Position numbers and translations under genes: made by a program | Notes under the pieces: model-generated | The model's input: the letters and a program-made list of their open reading frames with translations, nothing else | Told to the model about the DNA's origin: nothing | Database searches by the model: none | Source of the DNA: Isoetes taiwanensis | Lineage: Eukaryota > Streptophyta > Lycopodiopsida > Isoetales > Isoetaceae | Assembly (NCBI GenBank): GCA_021234155.1 | Contig: JAJEKV010000113.1 | Span: 1,118,001 to 1,182,000 of the forward strand | Reading direction: 5' to 3' | DNA length: 64,000 bases | Shown: positions 34,365-45,264 of the stretch, piece after piece | Numbering within the stretch: the stretch's first letter is position 1 | Layout of the letters: each line of letters opens with the position of its first letter

Positions 34365-35454
34365 GTCATACCGCTTGTTTTAAGGGATTATCTAGCTAGC
34401 TAGCAAAATGCACGACTCCGACAATGCGCGAAATGACAACAAAGAACACCTACAAGTCAAGCAAAGACAAAACTTTCAATTTAGTGCTTAACACATGACG
34501 GTAATCAATTTCTTTAACCACATGAAAACGCTTAATTTTAAGCTACTACACTAAGACACTAACATTTTATCCTATTACTGGTAAATTTTAACTGGTTCAT
34601 AAGTATGTATGTGCAAGGCCAAGGATGGGATAACACACTTGAAAGGACCAAAACACGATTTATGATCTATAGCCCAGCTACTGCCAAAATGCGAGGCTAG
34701 CAAGTTTAAAATGCATTGCACTTATCCCACCCAAGTCACGCTTTTTCAAAAGACAAGACCAATCGAATGCCTACTAAAACAAATGCCAGTTCCTCTATTA
34801 GTGTCGGACTTTCATCAACAACACTATCATCAGGAACTAGGGAATGTATTAGTAAAACATTCAAATAACCCTCAATAAGAGTACAACACACACCTTTCAA
34901 CACCGCGTGACCAAGGCCAACAGAAGCGTCAGGCGAGGGTTATACTTCTTAAAAAAGGGTGACCCTAGTTGCCTCAAACTTCAGCATCACCACCCACCCT
35001 CGGCATGGCGCAAATAAATGCGGCAATACCAGGCAAGGGGCATGCCTCCGTCGTTGGCAACACGAAACCCTAAGGCCACTAAATCTAATTGGTACTAAGG
35101 TTGTCCTTTCAAAGGGAAGGCAACAAAATTTAATATATTTTTGTTTCTTTTTTATTTTTGTCTTGAATTATTATTTTTCTTAAATTATTATTTTTTTTTC
35201 TTTTTCTAAAATAGGCCAAGCTCAGCCCACAAAACAAGGCACTCACCATCGTTACGCCCCTTACACAGGGGGGCAACAGGCGAGGGCCTAACTGCGGGCC
35301 TTGCCTAGCCTAAACTATAAAAAAAACAACAAAAATGTCTAAAAACTAAGGAAAAAAAAAAAAAAAGGTTTTGGGAGGCAAGTTGGAAGGTTTGGCGCAA
35401 AAGAATACCTTCTTTGCGGCGCAAAAACTGAATCCCCGCGCCGCAAATATATAA
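34365..35454. other. hAT internal non-coding stretch
   Basis: No domain seen. It contains T-rich runs near 35,130-35,205 and short direct words (GGCAAGGGGCATGCC, GGGCCTTGCC). It links the captured kinase segment to the right subterminal array. Confidence 0.4.
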
Positions 35455-35730
35455 AAAAATTTCGCGTACGCGAAAACATCGTGAAAGCGTACGCGAAAAC
35501 GTTTTCGCGTACGCGAAACCTGATAAACAGCGTACGCAACACCGCGCCGCTTTCGCGTACACGAAATAAACTGGATAGCGTACGCGAAAAAATTTTCGCG
35601 TACGCTTTCACGAAGCTTTCACGTACGCGAATGTGAGGCCTGTCCTTTCGCGCCGCTATTCTGTGTATTTCGCGTACGTGAAAATATTTTCGCGTACGCT
35701 TTCACGAAGGTTTCGCGTACGCGAAGATTT
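35455..35730. promoter_or_regulatory. hAT right subterminal palindrome array
   Basis: About eleven GCGTACG-type motifs in 275 bp, many within TTTCGCGTACGCGAAA-like palindromes. This mirrors the left array and is denser. It probably forms the transposase-binding region of the right end. Confidence 0.65.
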
Positions 35731-35821
35731 TTTTTCCGGCCGGCGTGGTTTTTATACGTTAAATACGTATTTTATTAAAAAATATATATTTTTTAACTTT
35801 ATACGTCAGGAATTTTAATTT

Positions 35822-35844
35822 TGTACGTATAGAACCTATCCCTG
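35822..35844 (-). repeat. hAT right terminal inverted repeat
   Basis: The reverse complement starts CAGGGATAGGTTC and matches the left end for the first 13 bases and further with small changes. The target duplication TCACACAC follows at 35,845-35,852. Confidence 0.85.
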
Positions 35845-35959
35845 TCACACACATGTCAATTTAAACCATTTGCAACACAAAGATCTTCCTTAAGTACTTA
35901 AAGGGCAATCTCAACATGTATTATCTGGCCCTTGGCTATGGCCCTTGTTTTTTGACAAC

Positions 35960-36510
35960 ATTTCAAACTGCAAATAAATGTGACAAAATTTGAATATGCT
36001 AGTCCTAGGTTCATCTCTTCAAATAATTTGATAGCTACCTAGGCAAAACCATCTTCTCCATGTCCTGACATTAGCGAATTCCCAGATACTACACCTCTTG
36101 AGCTGCTAGGTTGTTAAAAGTTTTACAAGCCTCTACTAGTGTGCCACATTTAACATACATGTCTATCAAAATGCCAAGAATGACAACTTTTTCAAGTCCT
36201 TGCTGCAAAACCTCATTATGTATTTCTCTACCCCTGTCTATAGCTTTGCTACTGCAAGCTTTCAAATAGCATGTAAATATAACAGCAATCAAAAGCAATA
36301 CCTTCTAACTGCATTTGATAACACTGAAGTGCTTTTCGACCAAATCCATAGTCAACATATCATGAAATAAGTACAATCCAATGGACTACATTTCGATCAT
36401 GCGACTTGCTAAAAATGGTTTCAGCTTCTGTAATTGAACCACACTTGGCATATGTATCAACAAAAATCCAACCAATATAAGGTTCTCTTTAGGGCCTTTG
36501 TGAGCAATTC
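35960..36510 (-). pseudogene. Pentatricopeptide-repeat (PLS-class) protein fragment
   Basis: The longest open piece (36,298-36,089) reads CYLKACSSKAIDRGREIHNE, then VLQQGLEK and LIDMYVKCGTLVEACKTF. Upstream, in shifted frames, YAKCGSITEAETIFSK and GRKALQCYQMQLEG can be read. These are consecutive PPR motifs of the plant organelle RNA-editing or processing family, which bind RNA in chloroplasts or mitochondria. Many stops and frameshifts mark a pseudogene. It lies just outside the right end of the hAT element. Confidence 0.8.
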
Positions 36511-38572
36511 CAGTTTATATCTCTCTACCCTTTATTCCCGTGTTCATTATAAGCATGCATCTCATCAACGACCGATATGGGCCAACATGAACGGCTTGGA
36601 TTTCGATCCAAGTCCTCTCATTCTACTGGCCCATCTGTTTCCCCCCTTTGCCTTAGGTTTGACTATTCTGCATTGGCGCTCAGCCACCGACGATTTCCCA
36701 GCTCCGGCTATGGCGCTCCAACGATGCATGCCCTTATCTCTTGCATGTGTCAGCCCAGAAAAGGATGCCTGCATGCATCCAACCATTTTGTGCTCCGGCT
36801 GTGCTTGGGAAAGTCTAAGCCCAAGAAAAGGAAGCGATAAGTAACAGATCTATGAAAAGCTTTAAAAATAGTTGACACTTCTCTTCACATGGCTGCAGCC
36901 GGATTTGTTCCTAGATCAGAACAAGATTTGCTTAGCAAGGCGGCAAGGAAAAAAACGGCGGCTTCTGGTTCATATCTCTTTGCATTTCTGCCAGTGTAGC
37001 TCCTTCTGCTTCAAATCGGCAGGTCTGGCTAACACGACTTATTCAAATCAATTTTATTCTTCGAATATTTAATAGGATATACATGTAATGCAGGTGCAGA
37101 TATGGATACTTCCATGTGCTGAATAATGATTATACCTAGTGGGAGATGTATGCAGTGGGGGGCAGTTCAAATCCTACCATTAATGTGGAGGGAAATCGGT
37201 TCTTAGCTCCAGCAAATGTCGATGCAAAAGAAGTAGGCACTCTACCAAGAAGTAGGCACTCTATTTGTAGTGTTAATAGCTTTCTTTCTTCCCTTTCTCT
37301 GACCATAATTCTTATGCATAAGCAGGTTACAAAACGAGACAGATGAAGGCATATGGAAAAACAAGAATTGGAGATCAGAGGGAAATACTTTGTTCCTAAA
37401 TGGAGCTTCCTTTGTTCCATCTGGTTCTTAATCGGGGTTGTTTATGGCAAGGCATCCAGCCCTAGTCTATCTGTCAAGCCTATTGGATTTGTACAATGCT
37501 AATGCTGGAGCCGTCCCCTGTAGTGCAGGCGTCTTTGTTGCAGAATTGGGCAGGGAATACAACAACAAGAGGGCTAGGGGAAATAGAAAACAAGGTAGTC
37601 AATACATTTGCTTTCGTGTTTTCTTTTCTGTTTGAATAATGCCAGCAGTTTGATTTCTGATCTTCCTTTTTTTTTTAATAGAAGCATATAAGAATTTTGA
37701 CTCAACTGGGTTTCTGAGGAAAATTAGGAAAGAATAGTGTGATAGTCTTGAAAATAAAATGGAAATAACATTTAAAAACATGATTCAGGTGCTCTAATAA
37801 CATTTAAAAACATGATTCAGGTGCTCTGTTTTATGTATATTCAACTGTGCTATAGTAATTGGATCACTACTCCAGCTACAATATACTCAACCTTGACTAT
37901 TGAAATTACATTGATTTAATATTTTGAAATGTTTTGAACTTAACTATTGAATGTTTTAATTAAGATTAGTATTTGAATCGCCTTTTGGACTTGTTTGGGC
38001 TCGATTCCCAAAAAGGCTTTTTTTTTTTATAATAAAAAAGATCAATACAAATTTAATAATATATTAGCTTTTAAATTGTGGTTTCTAGTAAAAAAAAAAT
38101 TTATGTGTTGCCACGCGTCAACATTTGGTTTGTTAGATGACATTGGAAACAATACTTTGTTTTTTTCCTACGTGTAATAATAATGCTTTTTTATTTTAAA
38201 ACTATGCCACGTGTCCATATTTGATTAGCTAGAATAATGTTTTTTTATTTAAAAAATATGCCACATAGATCTCATTAGTTAAACAACCACATCAGAAACT
38301 CGTGTTTTTTCTACGTGTTATAATATTACTTTTTACATGTCCTTATTTTAAGAAAACAATAGCTAGATTTCATTAACACATGTAGTGTTTCGTAAATTAA
38401 AAAAGGGCTATGTGATTTTTTTTATTTTGCAAAAAATAACACTTGAAACGACGTGTCCATATTGAGAAAAAGAACACTTGAAAACATCATTTTTTTATTT
38501 CCTATGTGTTCTTTTCTTTGTAGTTCTTTATTTCTAGCGTTGTAATTTAGTTTTTCAAGCGTAGTAAAATTA
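36511..38572. other. Non-coding stretch before the copia element
   Basis: No gene was recognised. A 32-bp tandem duplication lies at about 37,764-37,827 (AATAACATTTAAAAACATGA...), and a short one at 37,222-37,262 (AGAAGTAGGCACTCTA). From about 38,095 to 38,560 the sequence is AT-rich with repeated CCACGTGTCCATATTT and CTACGTGT words, which suggests decayed repeats. Confidence 0.4.
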
Positions 38573-38577
38573 AAACC

Positions 38578-38925
38578 TGTTGGAATATAAATATGCTGAC
38601 TAAGCATAATGTGCTGAAACAGCAGTGGTTCAGCACTTAGCATACAGGTGCTGAGAAGGTGCTGAAATGTACAGAAGGCAGCACTTTGTCAGCACTGAGC
38701 ACCGACCCTAAATCAGTGCCGTAATTAGTGGACGGTGGTTAAACGGTAGACTACTATTCTTAGTCTCACCAGTTGTATATATTGATTGTACGTTATGTAC
38801 TATGTAATGCTCAGAAGTAGAGATTGTATTTCCTATTGCTTTTCTCAATAGATTTATTCTTGTCTTCTATTCTATCTCTTGAGTCGATCTTGCGGGTTTG
38901 TGCTGGTTTTGCACTAGTTCTATCA
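38578..38925 (+). repeat. Copia 5' LTR
   Basis: 348 bp, TG...CA. It differs from the 3' LTR at three positions: CATAC/CACAC, GTGGACGG/GTGGGCGG and CACCAGTT/CACCGGTT. Confidence 0.95.
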
Positions 38926-38937
38926 TGGTATCAGACG
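38926..38937 (+). other. Copia primer-binding site
   Basis: TGGTATCAGACG directly follows the LTR. It resembles the usual TGGTATCAGAGC complementary to the 3' end of initiator Met tRNA, with the final GC/CG swapped. Confidence 0.8.
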
Positions 38938-39257
38938 CTTTCTTGAGGGAAGAATAGAGCAAGCTATTGAAGAAGCATCCAAATTGGATTGGCCATCGTT
39001 TCTAGAAGTTCTTTGGCTGAGATTTGGTGGTGGAAAATCTCATTTGCAGCATTGGAGAAGATTCTTGTCTTTTGGCCTGGAGGAAGTGTTTTGGGAGAGT
39101 GATTCGGATTTTCCAGCAAGTTCTGGTGTGAGATTCGAGTTTTCCAAGACCTTTTTGGCGACAAAATTCAAGATTCAACTTTTCTAGTGGGTGCTTTGTT
39201 TGGTGACGAATTTGTTTTCTCAACCATCTGTTTGGCTGCTGAAAGCAGGAGAAATTC

Positions 39258-39995
39258 ATGGATCCATTCAAGTTCTCACAGAATGCAAAGCTCACTAATA
39301 ATAATTACCATGCTTGGAAGAAGTTTATGGTGAATTATTTGATATTTAGTGACATGGGAGCGGTGTTTGATAAAGACTTTATCAGCACCAAGTCGTGAAT
39401 CTTTGTCGGGGGTAAAACCGTAAAGCTTGTGCTCTTGTCAAAATGTTGGTGAAGAGACAATTGGTCATGAAATCAACCATTTTATCGAAGTTTAAGGAGA
39501 TGTGGTCTCATTTGGAGAAGTCTCTTGATAGCAAGGGTATGGCTACTCAAATGCTGATCCAGAACAAAATGAGACATGCCCAATTAGGTGATTTCAAATC
39601 TGCCACAGCATACCTTACTCAGATGAAGCAATGGCGCTTGGATTACATGGCTGCTGGTGGAGTGCTGTCTGAAAAACAGCTGATTCAAGATATCTTGGTT
39701 GGTCTTCCTCCTTCGTATGATATTATCTCTTCGAAGATCAGGTACAAGGAGAAGATTGATATAGCCAAAGTAACCATTCTACTGCAACAAGAGGAGTTGG
39801 TGCAGAAGCAGAGGGATGGGAGAGTGGACCATGCTAATTTTGTGTCTACTTCTCAGGCTGACACCAAGAAGAAGTTTGCTGATAGCAAAGACTCTAAGAA
39901 GTCAGAAAATGTGAAGTCTGAAGGTAAGAAATCCAAAGGAGTTCAAGTGCTAGAATTGTGGTGAAAATGGTCACTACAGTTTGAATTGTAAGAAG
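39258..39995 (+). pseudogene. Copia Gag
   Basis: ATG at 39,258 opens MDPFKFSQNAKLTNNNYHAW and stops after about 47 codons; a second frame from 39,443 continues with the Gag body (LVKRQLVMKST, MRHAQLGDFKSATAYLTQMK, ILVGLPPSYDII). A CCHC knuckle follows at 39,948-39,991 in a third frame: C, stop, NCGENGHYSLNC. So there are two frameshifts and one nonsense codon inside the knuckle. Both shifts are small, and the intervening protein is well conserved. Confidence 0.85.
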
Positions 39996-41555
39996 GAGAA
40001 GAAAAGTTCAAAGGATACTGATACGAGAAACACAACAGTCAACTCTAAGGGAGAGACAAGTGCTGTTGCGTGTGCAACTTTTGATGCTGAATATCTGAAT
40101 CTTGCAGCAGCGGCCAGCACCTTACAGAAGGACTGGATTTTTGACTCAGGAGCCACGGATCATCTTACTGGAGATTCAGATGTGTTTTCTGAACTTGAAC
40201 CTCGATCAGGAGGTGATGTGAAGATGGGTGATGGATATTCTCTTCCTATCACAGGAAAGGGGATTGTAGCTTTTCAATTGCATGGACGTGATGTAGTTAG
40301 TAAGGTGAGGAATGTCATGTTTGCTCTCGGATTACAGTCTAATATCATGTCTGCTGCTGAATTTGATAAAGCAGGCCATCACATTGTTCTCGGAAATGGT
40401 AAAGCCTATCTGTTGGGCAGGAATCCACTTGAAGGAATTGACTTGAAAAGTCTGCAGTTCATGGCGCAGTGGACACTGCAGAATGGCTTGTATGTCTTTG
40501 ATGGTTCAGTTCATAAGACTGAACATGGCCTTGTATGTGCTGATCTGACTGTTGAGCATCTGTGGCATGCTCATTTTGGTCATGTTGGAGGCACTGCTGT
40601 ACATGCTTTGTACAAGAACAAGATGGTTACTGGTATTCCCTCTCTGAAATGTGTCAAGCTTGAATGTGCTGCATGCCATCTCGGAAAGCAACCTCAACAG
40701 CCTTTTCCACAGCAGGCTCTTCATCGAGCAACTCAACCTCTTGAGCTGCTGCATTCTGATTTGTGCTATATGCCTGATGTTTCGCTAGGTGGAAAGAGAT
40801 ATTTCTTAACCCTGATTGATGATTTCAGTAGGTACACTTGGGTGTATACTTTGCACTGCAAATCTGAGGTGCTTGGCAAGTTCAAGACCTTTAAAGCAGC
40901 AGTTGAAAAGCAGACAGGGTTAGTAATAAAAAAGTTGAGAAGTGACAATGGAGGTGAATATGTTTCTAATGCCTTTGATGAGTTTCTCATGGAAGAAGGT
41001 ATTGAAAGACAGTTAATCATTCCTTATGCTCATCCACAAAATGGTGTAGCTGAAAGGAGGAATAGATCTTTGCTTGATTTGGCAAGATCTATGATGAGTC
41101 ATAAGCAACTGCCTGAATCTTTTTGGGGAGAGGCAGTAGTGACAGCAGCATATTTGGCAAATAGGTCGCCTACTAAGGCTGTCCAGGATGTGACTCCTTA
41201 TGAAGCATTTTGGAGAATGAAACCAGATGTATCTCATTTGAGGGTGTTTGGATGCTTGGCTTATGCTTCCATACCTGCTGAGAAGCTGAAAAAGTATGGG
41301 AAGTTGCATGACAGGGCTGTCAAAGCCATCTTCATTGGGTATCCAGAAAATCAGAAAGGTTACAAGTTGTATGATCCTTCCAACAAGCAAGTTATTGTAA
41401 GCAGGTCAGTTCAGTTCGTTGAAGATGCTGTGTATGATGGCATATCTTCCAGTGATACTCCTACAGTTCACAATGACAGCAGCTTGGATATTGGAGATCT
41501 GATAGCAATTTCTTTGGTAAACCTTTTCTCCCTCTCTAGTGGTTTCTCCAAGTGA
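39981..41555 (+). pseudogene. Copia protease and integrase
   Basis: One frame of 524 codons. The protease active site is DSGATDH at about 40,143. Integrase follows: zinc finger HLWHAHFGH ... CAACHLGK, then catalytic LLHSDLCY, KLRSDNGGEY and GVAERRNRSL. The C-terminal region includes LRVFGCLAYA and AIFIGYPENQKGYKLYDP, typical of copia integrases. The frame ends at 41,555, short of RT. The codon at 39,981 is not ATG, consistent with polyprotein synthesis from Gag. Confidence 0.92.
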
Positions 41556-43479
41556 ACTCACATTTGCCCGGAAGTAGTGGGCGGGATGATCCCAATCCCA
41601 CCTCGCCCCTATGGTCCATGAGCAGGTTGGTCTCTTTCAAGGGGAGTCCAAAGACACATGAAGGTATCAGAAGCACCCGATCCAAAGACTGTTACAAAGA
41701 CCTATTGTAGCACCTGCTATACCTCCCGTTGTTGAACCTAGGAGATCAAAGACGCCTCAAGGAGAAACAAATTGTTGCGTAACCGGTTGCAAAGACCGTT
41801 GTACCTATTGTTGAACCTAGGAGATCAAAGACGCCTCGATGGAGAAACAGGAGAAGTATGGATCATGTAACCTTGCCTTAATGGCAAAGGTCCGGGATCA
41901 TGTTGATCCACGACCTTTCATGAAGCGACTAGTGATCCGCAGGTGGCAAAAGATGCAATGGAAGAAGAATACTCTCAATTGCTGAAGCAAGGCACATGGG
42001 AATTGGTTGAACTCCCAGCTGATAAGCACGTTATTGGCTGTAAGTGGGTGTTTAGAACCAAATTTCATGTTGATGGGACAGTGTCAAAGCACAAAGCTAG
42101 ACTTGTAGCCAAGGGTTTTGCACAGAAAAAAGGCTTAGATTATGATGAAGTCTTTGCTCCCGTAGCCAGAATGTCCACTATTAGATCAGTGATAGCTCTT
42201 GCTGCAATGAAAGGTTGGTTAATGTTTCAAATGGACATTAAGTCTGCTTTTTTGAATGGTGATTTGGAGGAAGAGGTCTATATGACTCAACCTCCAGGAT
42301 TTGTTGTTCAAGGGAAGGAGCAGTTGGTTTGTCATTTGAAGAAAAGCATTTATGGCTTGAAGCAGGCTCCAAGATGTTGGCATGCGAAAATTAATGCTTT
42401 CTTTCTTGAGCAGGGGTTCAGCAGAAGTGCAGCAGACCCCAATCTTTATTACAAATCACATGAAGGCCGAATGTGCGTTGTGGTTTTGTATGTTGATGAT
42501 TTGATCATCACAGGAGATGCTGATGTGCTGATTTCTACATTGAAGTTGAAAATCGCCCTTCGAGATGACTGACCTTGGCCTTATGCATTATTGTTTAGGT
42601 GTAGAAGTGTGGCAGCACTCAGATGGCATCTATCTTTCTCAGCAGAAATATATCAAAGAAATGTTACAGCAGTATCGTATGCAAGATTGCAAGGCTGTGG
42701 CAAGTCCTTTTGATCCAGGCACAAGGCTTGAGCTTGATTTCGATGGTGAGGAGTGTGATCCCACACTCTATCGAAGCTTGGTAGGGGCGTTGATATATCT
42801 CACAGTCACTAGACCTGATATCTCTTTTGCTTTGGGAGTGCTGAGCAGATTCATGAGCAATCCCAGGCAGTCGCACTGGAAGGCTGCTAAAAGACTGTTG
42901 GCATATCTGAAGGGGACTTCATAGGAAGGTCTCTTTTATCAGAGGTCCTCTGATTTCCAGCTGAAAGTCTTTATTGATGCAGATCATGCTAATTGTCATG
43001 ATAGCAGGAGGTCCACAACAGGGATGGTCACGTTCATAGGGCCTAACGTGCTGACATGGTTGTCCAAAAGACAGTCTACAGTGTCAATCAGCACCACGGA
43101 GGCAGAATTCAAAACACTCAGTGTTGGAATGCAGGAATTGTTGTGGCTTAAACATTTGTGGACAGATCTGCAGGTGCCTCCATCCTCGGCTGTCATATTG
43201 TGTGACAACACAAGTACCATCCATCTTGCCAAGGATGCTAAGTACCACCCAAAGACAAAACACCTTGACACCCACTTGTGTTTTGTCCGTGAGCAGATCC
43301 AAATGGGATCTTCTCAACTTGTTCATTGCTCCTCACAGGATCAGTTTGCTGATGGCTTTACCAAACCATTAGTTGGATCTAAGTTCGTCAATGTGAAGGA
43401 GAGCTTGGGCATGAAGAAATTGCAGCTGAAGGGAGAGAAATTTCAGCTGATTTTCTTCTGCTTAGTCAGCAACATTTAA
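41556..43479 (+). pseudogene. Copia reverse transcriptase and RNase H
   Basis: 41,556-41,940 is a degraded linker in mixed frames. RT reads from 41,943 (WELVELPADKHVIGCKWVF, FQMDIKSAFLNGDLEEEVYM, VVLYVDDLIITG). A frameshift at about 42,555-42,570, next to CpG, moves it into the frame LGLMHYCLGVEV. A stop at 42,922 follows YLKGTS. RNase H continues with STTEAEF, CDNTSTIHLAKD and KTKHLDTHLCFVRE, ending at 43,479. Core catalytic residues are present. Confidence 0.9.
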
Positions 43480-43486
43480 GGGAGAG
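43475..43486 (+). other. Copia polypurine tract
   Basis: AAGGGAGAG immediately precedes the 3' LTR. It would prime plus-strand DNA synthesis. Confidence 0.8.
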
Positions 43487-43834
43487 TGTTGGAATATAAA
43501 TATGCTGACTAAGCATAATGTGCTGAAACAGCAGTGGTTCAGCACTTAGCACACAGGTGCTGAGAAGGTGCTGAAATGTACAGAAGGCAGCACTTTGTCA
43601 GCACTGAGCACCGACCCTAAATCAGTGCCGTAATTAGTGGGCGGTGGTTAAACGGTAGACTACTATTCTTAGTCTCACCGGTTGTATATATTGATTGTAC
43701 GTTATGTACTATGTAATGCTCAGAAGTAGAGATTGTATTTCCTATTGCTTTTCTCAATAGATTTATTCTTGTCTTCTATTCTATCTCTTGAGTCGATCTT
43801 GCGGGTTTGTGCTGGTTTTGCACTAGTTCTATCA
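43487..43834 (+). repeat. Copia 3' LTR
   Basis: 348 bp, 345 identical to the 5' LTR. It is followed by AAACC, the target-site duplication. Confidence 0.95.
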
Positions 43835-44182
43835 AAACCTACGCGTGCTTTTTTAAAGATAAACAACGCATGGTTCCACAAAAAACAACAATGAAGGAAA
43901 AAAGTACACGTTGACAAAAATTCACAAAAACTATGTCAATATTTTCTACGCGTGGTTTTTTCTGCCAAAAGACCACTGTGGGAAATTTCTGCAAAAAAAC
44001 CATTGTCTCTTTGTGCAAATCCAGATAAACAGGCCACGTGGACTTTTGAGGCCATTTTGGTGTTGTTTTTGGCATAAAACAACACTTCCGTACAACTGAA
44101 AAACAAATGTGGACCAAAAATTGGGGTCAGTGTAACAATTAGCTGAAGAAAGAAAGAAGGTTCACAAAGTAGAACATTATAC

Positions 44183-44874
44183 CCAGCCTTCAAAATTAGG
44201 AGCATATTGTATAATGCGTTCGTCTGAAGTGGCCACAGGGTAGAGCTCCTTACATCTTTCCCACGATTGCACATTCAATTGTTCCATCAAGCATGTCTGG
44301 CATGCAATGATGTTCTTTTGGCTGGTTAACGAAAAACAGATAAACACATTACGTATTCTGGAATACACTATAGTTAAAAAATTCAAAAGTATCAAGCACA
44401 AGACATTAACGTATTCCGGAATACACTAAGCTTACTTGTGCAATTCCTTGGACATCTCTTCCAAGGTGAACTCTTTATCCACCACCTTCTGGAGTAATCT
44501 TTCAAGTATGATAGTGTCGGTGAAGCCCTGCAGCTCCCTCCAAACTGTAATTGTCATTTCCTTTTTTGGCACGTCTGTGCCTTTTTCCTTTTCTGATGCT
44601 TTACCTTTGCTTTTTAATTCCCCCCTTTCAAAAGTAGTAAAAATTTCATTTTGCAAGTCCCAAATCTACAACACAACAACTTAATGTTAGCTCAGTGTAT
44701 TCCGGAATACAAAATGTTAAGTTATAATGAAGATAAACAAAATACTAAAGAGCAAGGGCTATTCCAGAATACAAATGTGCTTACCCTGCCATCCCTGAAG
44801 GCCAGTTGAAACCAATTATCGTGGCTGATCAAGGAGTGCCTCTTATTTGCTTCATCATATTTAAGGCAGCATTC
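44183..44874 (-). CDS. Unrecognised spliced gene, three exons
   Basis: Exons 44,785-44,874, 44,436-44,665 and 44,183-44,321 join in phase with GT-AG introns of 119 and 114 bp. Exon 1 encodes CCLKYDEANKRHSLISHDNW and FQLAFRDGR. Exon 2 encodes IWDLQNEIFTTFERGELKSK, a Lys-rich linker and FTDTIILERLLQKVVDKEF. Exon 3 encodes NIIACQTCLMEQLNVQSWER and VATSDERIIQYAPNFEGW. No stops or frameshifts within the exons. I do not recognise the family. The gene continues beyond exon 1 (acceptor CCTAG|GAATGC) and probably beyond exon 3 (donor GTATAATG). It could be a host gene or an old transposon-derived gene. The copia element lies 350 bp downstream. Confidence 0.65.
44353..44772. repeat. Four copies of the palindrome GTATTCCGGAATAC in two introns
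   Basis: Copies at 44,353-44,366, 44,411-44,424, 44,697-44,710 and 44,759-44,772. Each of the two introns has one copy 11-12 nt after its donor and one ending exactly 31 nt before its acceptor. I noticed none elsewhere in the window. Confidence 0.8.
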
Positions 44875-44904
44875 CTAGGATGGGTCCTATGATAGGCATA
44901 TACT
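44869..44904. repeat. 36-bp direct repeat at an exon boundary (copy 1)
   Basis: Identical to 45,741-45,776. It covers the first six bases of exon 1 of the unrecognised gene plus upstream intron sequence. Confidence 0.85.
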
Positions 44905-45264
44905 AAGTGGTGTTCTCATTGAGCTTTGTAAAATATTGAGTACAAAAATGGATCCCTCACTAGGGATTTGAAAAATATGAACTTTAAGTGCTCCGAAACT
45001 AGACAATCATCGAGAGCATGATGAAACTGAAGAATACAACATAAAAGATGGTTTTATCTGCTACTTGGTCGATGCAAAGGTGAGAAGACTCGGTGACTGC
45101 TCCTCATCGGGACGAAGAACCACGCCTTCTTAGGTTTTTGAGGAAACCCAAGCAAATAGTTGAAGCACGACCCCACGCACTATGGCAACCACAAGACCTT
45201 AAACAATCCTGCAGAATCAAGGCTGAAAAAAAAAATAACCCGTCAATGAGTTAGATGCCATAGG

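Larger units (their letters stand above)
29621..35844 (+). mobile_element. hAT DNA transposon carrying a protein-kinase gene
   Basis: The ends are inverted repeats beginning CAGGGATAGGTTC, then ATACG-type sequence, and they are bordered by the exact 8-bp duplication TCACACAC at 29,613-29,620 and 35,845-35,852. An 8-bp duplication and CAG-type termini are hAT hallmarks. Inside are a BED-finger remnant and a DUF659-type hAT transposase on the plus strand, then minus-strand reading frames including an intact kinase. Both ends carry arrays of a CGCGTACGCG palindrome. The transposase lacks its C-terminal hATC dimerisation region, so this copy is probably not autonomous. Confidence 0.85.
38578..43834 (+). 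mobile_element. Ty1/copia LTR retrotransposon, nearly complete
   Basis: A 5,257-bp element with 348-bp LTRs starting TGTTGG and ending TATCA, bordered by AAACC duplications at 38,573-38,577 and 43,835-43,839. It has a Met-tRNA-type primer site and a polypurine tract. The order Gag-PR-INT-RT-RNaseH is the Ty1/copia order. The LTRs differ at only three sites, all transitions, which implies recent insertion. Despite this, the coding region has about four frameshifts and a few stops. Confidence 0.95.

Noticed and set aside
37985-38025. B-box-like GGCTCGATTCCC as another SINE
   Set aside because: No A box at a suitable distance upstream.
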